NCBI GenBank assembly: GCA_020635515.1
Contig: JACJZS010000002.1
Location: forward strand, 124,001 to 188,000
Origin: Flavobacteriales bacterium
GTDB lineage: Bacteria; Bacteroidota; Bacteroidia; Flavobacteriales; Weeksellaceae
Direction: 5' to 3'
DNA length: 64,000 nt
The notes beneath the pieces were generated by a model. The model searched no databases, had not been told where the DNA came from, and saw only the letters and a list, made by a program, of their open reading frames with translations. Both the position numbers and the translations under genes were made by a program. Below are positions 25,621 through 33,289 of the stretch, piece by piece (position 1 is the stretch's first letter; every line of letters begins with the position of its first letter).

Positions 25621-27708
25621 TTAAAATAAATTATATACTAAAAGTGCTGAAATATAAGCAATTAAAGTCATTCCTACAAATTGAATAATCGTCCATTTCC
25701 ATGAATTTGTTTCCTGTTTAACAACTGCTATGGTGCTTATACACTGCATGGCAAAAGCATAAAAGAACATAATGGAAAGTCCCGAAGCTAATGTAAACAC
25801 CTTCTCTCCTGTATCAGAAAAGGATTCTTTTTTCATTCTTTTTACTAGTGATTGATCTGAGTCTTCTTCCGAGAAATCAAATATATAATTGTACATTTTT
25901 TTCATAAAATCTTGTATTCCAGTAAAGGTAAAACTATCCTGCTCTTGATTTCCTTCTAGGTTGTAAATAACTTTCATAGTTCCTACAAAAACTTCTCTTG
26001 CGGCAACAGAAGAAACAATTCCTATTCCTATTTTCCAATCGTATCCTAACGGACGAATTGCTGGTTCTATTGACTTTCCTATTTTGCCTAAAAAAGATTC
26101 TTCTATTTTAGGAGGTTCCCAGTTTGCAAAAGATGAATCAAAAGAAAAAGATGCCAATCCCCAAAGTAAAACACTTACGGCAACAATTATTTTTCCTGCT
26201 CCTAAAAGGAATTCATTAGATTTAGAAATAACTTCTTTTAAAACTACTCTCAAATCTGGAACTTGATAATCTGGAATTTCTACAACTAAAAAACCTTTGT
26301 ATTTTTCTCTAACTACTTTCTTTAAAACCCAAGAAGATACAAGAGCTGTAACGATTCCTAAAAGATACATTCCCATAAGCACTATTCCTCTTAGATTTAA
26401 ACCTAAAAATTGCATCTTGGGAATTACCAAAGCAATTAAGACCGAATAAACAGGGAGTCTTGCTGAACAAGTAATAAAAGGCGTAACCAAAATAGTTAAT
26501 AATCTCTCTTTTTTACTTTCAATATTTCTAGCAGACATAATTGCAGGAATCGCACAAGCAGCACCTGAGATAAACGGAATGATGCTTTTTCCATTTAATC
26601 CAAAGGGTTTCATAAACCGATCCATCAAAAATACCACACGAGACATGTATCCGCTTTGTTCCATTAACATAATGAAAAAAAATAAAAGAGCTATTTGCGG
26701 AACAAATACAACTACGCCTCCTATTCCAGGAATAATTCCATCGGAAATAAGAGAAAATAAAGGACCAGAAGGTAAGCTTTGTTTTGCAACAAGAGAAAGA
26801 AAATTAAATGTATTCTCAATTATAATCATCGGATATTCCGCTAGCGAAAATAATAATTGAAAAATAATAAACATTAAACCAAAAAAGATTAAATATCCAA
26901 AAATAGGATGCATTAATACCTTGTCTAATTTGTGTGTTATGCTTTTTTTTGAGTTTGACTCGTTTTCACTCTGAATCTTGTCTAGCAATTCTTCTGAAGT
27001 ATTGTATCGTTGAAGCGTTTCTGCTACCTGCAATCGTTTAGGAATAATTTTATGCTCTCGTTTTATTCTTTTTAACTCTTCGGAATCAGTAGGATAATTC
27101 ACTTGTGCTAATTCCAACCAACACTTATAGATGTTGTCGTCATTATTATTCAACTCCTTTTCTAGATAACTGTATGATTGTGGTATTTGAAAATGAGAGG
27201 AAGTAGTTATAATCTTTTGCTCTTTTATATACTGAATCAAAGTATCTATTCCTATTTTCCTTTTCGTACTTAAAAAGAACACCTCTTGACTAAAATCTTC
27301 TTGTAATATTCGTTTAAAAGAATCCTGAAACTGTACAAAATCTTGAATTTTATCAACTTTGTTTAATACCAACAGTACTGGAATATCTAAATCTCTTATT
27401 TGCTGATATAAAAAAAAACCTCTCTTTAGGGAAGTATAATCAATTACTAAAATAACACAATCAGGAAAGTCAATATGGTCTTTATCTTTAAGCACATCGT
27501 ATACTAACTTTTCATCTATACTTTCTGGATACAAGCTATAAATACCTGGAAAATCAATTATTTCAACATCTTTTGAGTCTTTAAGTTTTCCAACAACTTT
27601 TTCTACCGTAATTCCAGGATAATTACCTGTTCTTTGCACAGAATCCGTTAGTTGATTAAATAAAGAAGTTTTTCCTACGTTGGGATTTCCTATTAGAGCG
27701 AGTTTCAT
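25621..27708 (-). CDS. feoB: ferrous iron transporter FeoB
   Basis: Inner-membrane GTP-dependent Fe(II) importer. The N-terminal G domain has G1 GNPNVGKTSLFN (7-18), DFPGIYSLYP (G3) and LVLNKVDK (G4 NKxD). A helical spacer follows, then two Gate repeats with SGAACAIPAIMSARNI and the later AAREVFVGTM. Length 695 aa is typical of Bacteroidetes. It starts 5 bp after feoA and is followed by the Cys-rich peptide, making a three-gene ferrous-uptake operon. Confidence 0.96.
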   Translation of the reverse strand: MKLALIGNPNVGKTSLFNQLTDSVQRTGNYPGITVEKVVGKLKDSKDVEIIDFPGIYSLYPESIDEKLVYDVLKDKDHIDFPDCVILVIDYTSLKRGFFLYQQIRDLDIPVLLVLNKVDKIQDFVQFQDSFKRILQEDFSQEVFFLSTKRKIGIDTLIQYIKEQKIITTSSHFQIPQSYSYLEKELNNNDDNIYKCWLELAQVNYPTDSEELKRIKREHKIIPKRLQVAETLQRYNTSEELLDKIQSENESNSKKSITHKLDKVLMHPIFGYLIFFGLMFIIFQLLFSLAEYPMIIIENTFNFLSLVAKQSLPSGPLFSLISDGIIPGIGGVVVFVPQIALLFFFIMLMEQSGYMSRVVFLMDRFMKPFGLNGKSIIPFISGAACAIPAIMSARNIESKKERLLTILVTPFITCSARLPVYSVLIALVIPKMQFLGLNLRGIVLMGMYLLGIVTALVSSWVLKKVVREKYKGFLVVEIPDYQVPDLRVVLKEVISKSNEFLLGAGKIIVAVSVLLWGLASFSFDSSFANWEPPKIEESFLGKIGKSIEPAIRPLGYDWKIGIGIVSSVAAREVFVGTMKVIYNLEGNQEQDSFTFTGIQDFMKKMYNYIFDFSEEDSDQSLVKRMKKESFSDTGEKVFTLASGLSIMFFYAFAMQCISTIAVVKQETNSWKWTIIQFVGMTLIAYISALLVYNLF

Positions 27709-27713
27709 ACCAT

Positions 27714-27944
27714 TTAATGATAGCTTTTTATAGCTATTTGACTAGCTTGTTCACTACGAATTGCTACTCTATTCTTTTCCTTACCAAACTCTATCAATAA
27801 AGGTCCTCCAAAAGGTGCTTTCTGAATGATTTTTACAACAGTATCGGGAAGCAAACCTATTTCCAACAACTTCATTGGAATTTCCTCTGTAAGGAAAGCA
27901 TCTATAATTGCCTTGTGGCGTATACCTAATTGATTTAAATTCAT
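27714..27944 (-). CDS. feoA: FeoA SH3-like regulatory protein
   Basis: Small cytosolic partner of FeoB. Start MNLNQLGIRHKAIIDAF at 27944 is preferred over the in-frame ATG at 27998, because the TATATTTG promoter element (27963-27970, minus strand) lies between them. The SH3-like domain is MKLLEIGLLPDTVVKIIQ, then GGPLLIEFG and RVAIRSEQASQI. It gives 76 residues, normal for FeoA. Upstream is a dyad that could be an iron-dependent operator. Confidence 0.9.
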   Translation of the reverse strand: MNLNQLGIRHKAIIDAFLTEEIPMKLLEIGLLPDTVVKIIQKAPFGGPLLIEFGKEKNRVAIRSEQASQIAIKSYH

Positions 27945-27962
27945 CTTTGTAAATAAAGTGTA

Positions 27963-27992
27963 CAAATATACGTATTTTAGATTAATTCTAAA
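27963..27992 (-). promoter_or_regulatory. feo promoter with overlapping dyad (candidate metal-repressor site)
   Basis: The -7 element TATATTTG reads on the minus strand at 27970-27963. Immediately upstream, at 27976-27992, TTTAGATTAATTCTAAA has six-base inverted arms TTTAGA/TCTAAA. Its position over the -33 region suits repression, and the arms resemble DtxR/MntR-type boxes. Binding is not shown. Confidence 0.5.
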
Positions 27993-28048
27993 TAACATTT
28001 ATCATAAAAAATAAAAAAAAACTTGTTTTCGATTCTAAAAAATAAGTT

Positions 28049-28056
28049 TATATTTG
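28049..28056 (+). promoter_or_regulatory. -7 element of the tRNA gene
   Basis: TATATTTG, 12 bp before the first base of the CAU tRNA. Confidence 0.6.
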
Positions 28057-28067
28057 CAAACTCAAAT

Positions 28068-28141
28068 GGCGAGGTAGCTCAGATGGTTAGAGCGCAGGAT
28101 TCATAACCCTGAGGTCGGCGGTTCGATTCCGCTCTTCGCTA
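28068..28141 (+). tRNA. tRNA with CAU anticodon (elongator Met likely)
   Basis: Cloverleaf read by eye: acceptor GGCGAGG pairs with CTTCGCT (two G-U pairs), D-arm AGCTCAGATGGTTAGAGC, anticodon CAT at 28102-28104, T-arm GGCGG-TTCGATT-CCGCT, discriminator A at 28141, no encoded CCA. A 5' G that can pair excludes the usual initiator mismatch. Ile2 (lysidine) is possible but Met elongator is favoured by the overall sequence. Confidence 0.9.
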
Positions 28142-28151
28142 CAAAAAAGGT

Positions 28152-28195
28152 AGAAGCCGACTCAAATTAATTTTGAATCGGCTTCTTGTTTTTTT
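28152..28195 (+). terminator. tRNA terminator
   Basis: Stem AGAAGCCGA...TCGGCTTCT extended by TCAAA/TTTGA across one C-A mismatch, 5-base loop, then a T7 run. It starts 10 bp after the tRNA. Confidence 0.9.
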
Positions 28196-28214
28196 AATAA
28201 TTAACTCTAAACTA

Positions 28215-28494
28215 CTATTTTTCTAGCTGACCAACTTTTTCTAAATCTGAATTAGGTTGTAATGCAACTGTTACATAAATGTTATTTCCTTTTGAGTTAA
28301 ATGCGGTTTCATTTTCTAATTCTGCATTCACTTATTTTGGAGTTAATTTATTATATAGATCCAGTCATAGGATCTACAATTAAACCTATCAATCCTCCAA
28401 ACCCTATATTTCCTATATACCAAGCATTGATTTTTTTTTCTAATCTTATCTCATACGGTTTATAACCATCTAATTCGATAACAGCTATGTATTT
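28215..28494 (-). pseudogene. remnant of a small lipoprotein-like gene (headless, frameshifted)
   Basis: Minus-strand conceptual translation gives AVIELDGYKPYEIRLEKK, then NIGFGGLIGLIVDPMTGSI, then two stops. After a frame change it continues KLTPK, a stop, and VNAELENETAFNS up to VGQLEK. The GGLIGLxVDPxTG stretch is typical of small Bacteroidetes lipoproteins of unknown function. The N-terminal signal and lipobox are missing; instead the remnant abuts the duplicated radA tail at its stop codon. It is not expressed as an intact protein. Confidence 0.7.
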
Positions 28495-28495
28495 C

Positions 28496-28614
28496 TAAAA
28501 CAATATCCTATACATATCTTCCACTTTTGAAACCAATTCTATGCGAATGGAAAAATCACTTTGAGTTACTTTGTTGTATTTAGAAATAAAAATAACATCG
28601 TATCCAAGTTTTTC
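28496..28614 (-). repeat. duplicated 3' end of radA (left copy, flanking the R-M system)
   Basis: 119 bp that match 30551-30669 in radA with two differences. Both differences are synonymous third-position changes (GTG/GTA Val, GAT/GAC Asp) in the radA frame. The match ends inside the radA stop codon on one side and is followed by unrelated sequence leading to the methyltransferase promoter on the other. Confidence 0.93.
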
Positions 28615-28640
28615 TGTTTGGATATATTTAAAAATAAAAG

Positions 28641-28666
28641 TACATTTGCATACTATTAATAGCATA
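28641..28666 (+). promoter_or_regulatory. methyltransferase promoter with controller-box motif
   Basis: -7 element TACATTTG at 28641-28648 overlaps and precedes ATACTATTAATAGCATA at 28650-28666, 15 bp before the ATG. The 17-mer recurs with two changes upstream of the XRE controller gene. A bound controller here would cover the expected transcription start. Confidence 0.65.
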
Positions 28667-28681
28667 CACAAAGTGTAAAAT

Positions 28682-29674
28682 ATGTTAAAAATTGGAAGTT
28701 TATATGCAGGAGTTGGTGGAATTTGTTTAGGGTTTAGTAATGCAGGTTTTTGTGTTGATTGGGCAAATGAATTTGATAAAAATGCTTGTATAACATATAG
28801 AACAAATTTTTCTCACGAATTAATAGAAGGAGATATTATGAAAATCAATATTTCTTCATTAAGAAATATTGATATACTAGCTGGTGGTTTTCCATGTCAA
28901 CCTTTTTCTATTGCAGGATATAGAAAAGGATTTGATGATAATAGAGGAAATCACTTTTTTAAAATGTTAGATTTTGTTGACAAAATGCGTCCAAAAATTT
29001 TATTCTTTGAAAATGTTAAAAATTTAATTGGACACGACAAAGGAAATACTTATAAAGTTATTAAAAATGAAATTATAAAACGTAACTACTCATTTCATGC
29101 AAAAGTTTTAAATACTAAAGATTATGGTAACATCCCTCATAATAGAGAGAGAATTTATATAGTCGCATTTGATAAAAATGTTTTTAAACACGAATACAAA
29201 CTATTTGATTTTCCTAAACCGGAAAAATTAACAAAAAAGGTTAATGATATTTTTATTAACGATAAAGTAGACGAAATTTTTTACTACAAAGAAGATAAGT
29301 ATATGTACGAAATGCTTCAAAATGAAATGAAGAGATATGATACAGTTTACCAATTTAGAAGACAATATGTAAGAGAAAATAAATCAAATGTTTGTCCAAC
29401 CTTAACTGCAAATATGGGAACAGGAGGTCATAATGTTCCGTTGATAAAAACTAAATATGGTATAAGAAAATTAACACCTAGAGAATGTTTTGATTTCCAA
29501 GGATTTCCTAAAAGTTTTATATTGCCAAAAATTGCAAAATCTCACTTATACAAACAGGCAGGTAACTCAGTTAGTATTCCTGTAATTGAGCGAATAGCAG
29601 AAAATATAAATAAATCTATTAATGGCTTAGATTGTAAAATACAAAAAGAGCTTTTTTCTGAAGTTGTTATTTAA
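28682..29674 (+). CDS. C5-cytosine DNA methyltransferase (type II R-M)
   Basis: Methylates cytosine C5 in a specific site. Conserved motifs are readable in order: I GSLYAGVGGICLGF (6-19), IV GGFPCQPFS with catalytic Cys72, VI FENVKNL (109-115), VIII NRERIYIVAF (154-163), the variable target-recognition region, IX RKLTPRECFDFQGFP and X QAGNSVSIPV. Length 330 aa is compact and complete. It runs toward the nuclease gene and their 3' ends overlap by 8 bp. The system has no other visible modification enzyme. Confidence 0.95.
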   Translation: MLKIGSLYAGVGGICLGFSNAGFCVDWANEFDKNACITYRTNFSHELIEGDIMKINISSLRNIDILAGGFPCQPFSIAGYRKGFDDNRGNHFFKMLDFVDKMRPKILFFENVKNLIGHDKGNTYKVIKNEIIKRNYSFHAKVLNTKDYGNIPHNRERIYIVAFDKNVFKHEYKLFDFPKPEKLTKKVNDIFINDKVDEIFYYKEDKYMYEMLQNEMKRYDTVYQFRRQYVRENKSNVCPTLTANMGTGGHNVPLIKTKYGIRKLTPRECFDFQGFPKSFILPKIAKSHLYKQAGNSVSIPVIERIAENINKSINGLDCKIQKELFSEVVI

Positions 29675-30233
29675 AACAAACCGTTTTTAATGGTTTTATT
29701 CCATTTTCTAAGATAATATCAGAATAGATTGAAAATCTTGGCCTTTTTCCTTGCATTTGCATCTCTTTTAAAGTTTGAAGTTTATTAACTTTCTGATTGT
29801 AGATTAAATCATTAGGAATTAAATAAATATCAAAAGTATAATCCCATTTTCCATTTCTATAAAAGTCTTGAAAGTATATCTCGTCCCATTGTGATTTAGG
29901 TCCAAAAGAAGTTAAATCAGGTAAAACACTACATGATTTTATTTGAATTCTTTTATTTCTTTCTAGTGAATATGCGTCAAATGAAGTATTTACACCTTTC
30001 CCAATTTTAGGATTATTCAATCTAATACAATTCATAAAATAACAAAAAGCAACTTCGGATAAACCTTCCGGTAAGTTTACAGCTCTAGAATTTAGTGATT
30101 TTAATTGTTCTGACAACGTTCTCCAATTATCATATATTTCAATTAAAATACTTAAATCATTCCTATCAAAAAAATCAGCTTCTGTTTGAAATTCACCTTC
30201 AGGAAGTTTTAATATTATCGTTTTTGTTTTCAT
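29667..30233 (-). CDS. type II restriction endonuclease (Bsp6I-like candidate)
   Basis: 188 residues from MKTKTIILKLPEGEF (a longer frame starts at 30257). FDAYSLERNKRIQIKSCS has an Asp followed by Q-I-K, a common variant of the PD-(D/E)xK core, and DLTSFGPKSQWDEIYFQDFY follows. From memory this resembles the Bsp6I family, which cuts GCNGC; I am not certain. Position supports the role: it faces a C5 methyltransferase and its start overlaps the controller gene end by 35 bp, so it is probably translated by coupling. This arrangement delays nuclease relative to methyltransferase. Confidence 0.7.
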   Translation of the reverse strand: MKTKTIILKLPEGEFQTEADFFDRNDLSILIEIYDNWRTLSEQLKSLNSRAVNLPEGLSEVAFCYFMNCIRLNNPKIGKGVNTSFDAYSLERNKRIQIKSCSVLPDLTSFGPKSQWDEIYFQDFYRNGKWDYTFDIYLIPNDLIYNQKVNKLQTLKEMQMQGKRPRFSIYSDIILENGIKPLKTVCFK

Positions 30234-30444
30234 TGAAAAAATAATTAATGTTAACATTTAAAGCATTAGCAATTTTTTCGATATTTAAAAGCGTAATATT
30301 TTTTTCTGCTCTTTCAATCATTCCAATATAAGTTCGGTGTAATCCTGCTCTGAAAGCCAATTCCTCTTGAGAATAGTGACTATTCTTTCTTGCTTGTTTA
30401 ACTCTTTCTCCAAACTTTACTAATATGTTATCTTCTAAATCCAT
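30199..30444 (-). CDS. XRE-family controller (C) protein of the R-M system
   Basis: 81-residue protein consisting of one Cro/C1-type helix-turn-helix domain: FGERVKQARKNSHYSQEELA, then FRAGLHRTYIGMIERAEKNI and LLNIEKIANALNVN. C proteins of type II systems have exactly this size and fold and control nuclease and own expression. It is first in a two-gene operon with the nuclease. A 17-bp motif found 48 bp upstream recurs at the methyltransferase promoter, the likely operator pair. Confidence 0.85.
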   Translation of the reverse strand: MDLEDNILVKFGERVKQARKNSHYSQEELAFRAGLHRTYIGMIERAEKNITLLNIEKIANALNVNINYFFNENKNDNIKTS

Positions 30445-30455
30445 TGCTAATCAAA

Positions 30456-30509
30456 GTATGCAATTATACGTGAAGAACAAACACCAAACAACATACTATA
30501 ATTAGCATA
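30456..30509 (-). promoter_or_regulatory. controller gene regulatory region with C-box-like motif
   Basis: ATACTATAATTAGCATA at 30493-30509 matches 15 of 17 bases of the motif at the methyltransferase promoter. A half site, GTATGC at 30456-30461, lies closer to the gene. No perfect -7 element was found, so the basal promoter may be weak. Confidence 0.55.
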
Positions 30510-30549
30510 TTTTAATCTTTTACAGTTATTAAAAAAATAATTCAATTGA

Positions 30550-31905
30550 TTAAAACAATATCCTATACATATCTTCTACTTTTGAAACCAATTCTATGCG
30601 AATGGAAAAATCACTTTGAGTTACTTTGTTGTATTTAGAAATAAAAATAACGTCGTATCCAAGTTTTTCAGCTTCAGATATACGCTGTTCTATACGAGTA
30701 ACAGGACGAATCTCTCCACTCAAACCGACTTCTCCTGCAAAACAACAATTATCTGGTAAAGACACATCTTCATTAGAGGATAGAACAGCACAAATCACTG
30801 CCAAATCAATAGCCGGATCTTCTATTTTTATTCCACCTGTAATGTTTAAAAATACATCTTTACTTCCTAAGTGAAAACCGCTTCTTTTTTCTAAAACGGC
30901 AAGCAACATATTCAGACGGCGAGCGTCAAAACCAGTGGAAGAACGCTGTGGAGTTCCGTAAACTGCCGAACTAACGAGTGCTTGAACTTCAATTAAAATC
31001 GGACGCATTCCTTCGAGAGTACACGCAACAGCATTCCCTGAAAGGGATTCTTCTTTTTTAGAAATGAGCAATTCCGACGGATTTAAAACTTCTCGTAATC
31101 CATTTTGATTCATTTCATAAATCCCAAGTTCAGAAGTAGAACCATAGCGATTTTTATGTGAACGAAGCAATCTAAAAAGATGATTTCTATCTCCTTCGAA
31201 CTGCAAAACAACATCTACCATGTGTTCCAAAATTTTTGGTCCTGCAATGGTTCCGTCTTTGGTAATATGTCCTACAATTAAAATTGGAGTTGAGGTTTCT
31301 TTTGCGTATCGAATCAATTCTGAAGTACACTCACGAATCTGAGAAACACTTCCTGGTGTGGATTCTATAAATGAAGAATGCAATGTTTGAATGGAATCAA
31401 TCACAATAATGGTAGGATTTAATTTCTGAGCATTCTTAATGATTTTCTGCGTGTTGGTTTCGGTAAGTATATAACAATCAGGGTTTACGTTTTTTAATCT
31501 TTCGGAACGAAGTTTTATTTGATTTACACTTTCTTCTCCCGAAACATAAAGTACACTTTCTTTGTTTAATGTCAAAGCAACTTGTAAAAGTAACGTTGAC
31601 TTCCCAATTCCTGGTTCTCCTCCAATCAAAACTACACTTCCTGCTACCAAACCTCCACCAAGAACTCTATCGAATTCTCCATCTTGGGTAGAAATTCTTC
31701 TTTCGTCTACCGTATTAATTTCTTGAATGTTATGTAGTTTTAACTGATTGTTGGAATACGTTTCTTTTTGAGTGTTTTTTGTTTCCTTTTCTATTACTTC
31801 CTCCACTATTGTCCCCCACTCTTTACAACTGTTGCATTGCCCTAACCATTGAGCATAATTAGTACCACAATTTTGACAAGTGTAAACAACTTTAGATTTT
31901 GGCAT
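30550..31905 (-). CDS. radA: DNA repair protein RadA
   Basis: RecA-like branch-migration ATPase of recombination repair. It has a zinc finger with Cys10, Cys13, Cys24 and Cys27, Walker A GGEPGIGKST at 95-104, the RadA-specific KNRYG at 251-255, and a C-terminal Lon-like domain. Length 451 aa is complete. It is the last gene of a four-gene operon (thioesterase, panD, flippase, radA). Its final 119 bp are duplicated at 28496-28614 on the far side of the R-M system inserted at its stop codon, and the gene remains intact. Confidence 0.96.
   Translation of the reverse strand: MPKSKVVYTCQNCGTNYAQWLGQCNSCKEWGTIVEEVIEKETKNTQKETYSNNQLKLHNIQEINTVDERRISTQDGEFDRVLGGGLVAGSVVLIGGEPGIGKSTLLLQVALTLNKESVLYVSGEESVNQIKLRSERLKNVNPDCYILTETNTQKIIKNAQKLNPTIIVIDSIQTLHSSFIESTPGSVSQIRECTSELIRYAKETSTPILIVGHITKDGTIAGPKILEHMVDVVLQFEGDRNHLFRLLRSHKNRYGSTSELGIYEMNQNGLREVLNPSELLISKKEESLSGNAVACTLEGMRPILIEVQALVSSAVYGTPQRSSTGFDARRLNMLLAVLEKRSGFHLGSKDVFLNITGGIKIEDPAIDLAVICAVLSSNEDVSLPDNCCFAGEVGLSGEIRPVTRIEQRISEAEKLGYDVIFISKYNKVTQSDFSIRIELVSKVEDMYRILF
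30551..30669 (-). repeat. radA 3' end, right copy of the 119-bp direct repeat
   Basis: Partner of 28496-28614; both copies are in the same orientation and enclose the whole R-M system (about 1.9 kb between them). Confidence 0.93.
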
Positions 31906-32910
31906 TTATTTCTTTTTAAAAATAAACGGAACAGAAATAATTCCCATTACAATCATGATTACCATTTGTAAGGTATGTGATAAAAATGCATAGGATAATC
32001 CAACATCTGCACCTTCTAATTCAGACTTACCTAAACTGATAAACATTGCCATAAAACCAAATTTTACAGCTGCATGATACGCTCCTATTCCACCTGATGC
32101 AGGAACCATCATTCCTAATGTTCCGATTGCAACTAAGAAAAATCCATCTTTCAACGTAAGAAAAGAAGTTTCAGGAAGTGAATACACCACAAAAAATGCG
32201 GCAAAGTAATAGCAAATCCAAATTCCAAAGGATAATATAATAAATTTTCCTGTTTGCTTTAATCTAAATATGGAAACAACTCCAATAATAAAATTTTTGA
32301 ACAGTTCTACTATTTTTTTTGTAATTCCAAGACTCATTATTTTCTTTTTAAATACAAAAAACAAAACAAGAACCACCAACATAATTGCAATCGCTATATA
32401 GTATAGTAAATAACTTTTTTCTTCCGTTGGATTATTGTCTGCTCCAATTAATTCAAAGAAACCTAACAAAGCAGGGTACGAAAAAATTGCAGTAAGTAGA
32501 AGAAACAAAAGCATAAAAAGCATATCTACAATTCTTTCAGTAATAATGGTACCGAAAGAAGTAGCAAACGGAACATTCTCGGTCTTTTGTAATACAGATG
32601 CTCGTGCAACTTCCCCACTTCTAGGAATACCTAAATTCATAAAATAACCAAAAGATAAACTCCATAGAGCATTCCAATTAGAAATTTTATAGTTCATAGG
32701 TTCTAGTAATAAGTTCCAACGAACTGCACGAATCCAATATGCTAATAAACCAAATCCTGCTGAAAGAAATATCCATGAATAATCCGCACGAATAAAAGCA
32801 TCTTTTATTTTTTCTATCGTTTGAGCATCAGGCACAGCTAAATAGAGTAATCCTACGGCGATAACTAACGAAACTACCACCGTAAGTATATTCTTTATTT
32901 TTTTATTCAT
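31906..32910 (-). CDS. flippase-like LPG_synthase_TM membrane protein (UPF0104)
   Basis: 334-residue inner-membrane protein with about eight helices (for example ILTVVVSLVIAVGLLYLAV at the start, LLYYIAIAIMLVVLVLFFVF in the middle). YWIRAVRWNLLLEP near residue 60 and GIPRSGEVARASVLQ near 100 are characteristic of the family that includes the flippase half of MprF. No lysyltransferase domain is attached. The substrate is unknown, probably a lipid. It abuts radA with no gap and starts 9 bp after panD. Confidence 0.88.
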   Translation of the reverse strand: MNKKIKNILTVVVSLVIAVGLLYLAVPDAQTIEKIKDAFIRADYSWIFLSAGFGLLAYWIRAVRWNLLLEPMNYKISNWNALWSLSFGYFMNLGIPRSGEVARASVLQKTENVPFATSFGTIITERIVDMLFMLLFLLLTAIFSYPALLGFFELIGADNNPTEEKSYLLYYIAIAIMLVVLVLFFVFKKKIMSLGITKKIVELFKNFIIGVVSIFRLKQTGKFIILSFGIWICYYFAAFFVVYSLPETSFLTLKDGFFLVAIGTLGMMVPASGGIGAYHAAVKFGFMAMFISLGKSELEGADVGLSYAFLSHTLQMVIMIVMGIISVPFIFKKK

Positions 32911-32919
32911 AAGTGAAAA

Positions 32920-33270
32920 TTAGATAAGTAAATTGGTTTCTTCATTTGGAAAGATAACCGTTGGCTCAAATGCCTTTGCTTCTTCTGGAGTAAGAAAAGC
33001 ATAGGAAATAACAATAACAATGTCACCTTTATGCACTTTTCTAGCTGCAGGACCATTAAGCGTAATTTCTCCGCTTCCTCTAGGAGCTTTTATTACATAC
33101 GTTTCAAAACGTTCGCCATTATTTATATTTACTACCGTTACTTTCTCTCCTACAATAAGATTAGACGCATCAATTAAATCTTCGTCAATAGAAATACTAC
33201 CTATATAATTCAAATCAGCATCGGTTACTTTTACTCGATGGATTTTGGACTTTAAAACCTCAATAAACAT
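32920..33270 (-). CDS. panD: aspartate 1-decarboxylase
   Basis: Makes beta-alanine for pantothenate and coenzyme A. It is a pyruvoyl enzyme made as a proenzyme: the self-cleavage site Gly24-Ser25 is present in LNYIGSISID. YVIKAPRGSGEITLNGPAAR is the conserved active-site region. Length 116 aa is complete. Second gene of the thioesterase-panD-flippase-radA operon. Confidence 0.96.
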   Translation of the reverse strand: MFIEVLKSKIHRVKVTDADLNYIGSISIDEDLIDASNLIVGEKVTVVNINNGERFETYVIKAPRGSGEITLNGPAARKVHKGDIVIVISYAFLTPEEAKAFEPTVIFPNEETNLLI

Positions 33271-33289
33271 AGTGCAAAATTATAAAAAT

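Noticed and set aside
28068..28141. tRNA as the integration site of the nearby R-M system
   Set aside because: The direct repeat flanking the system is the radA 3' end, not tRNA sequence. The tRNA lies outside the repeat and has its own terminator.
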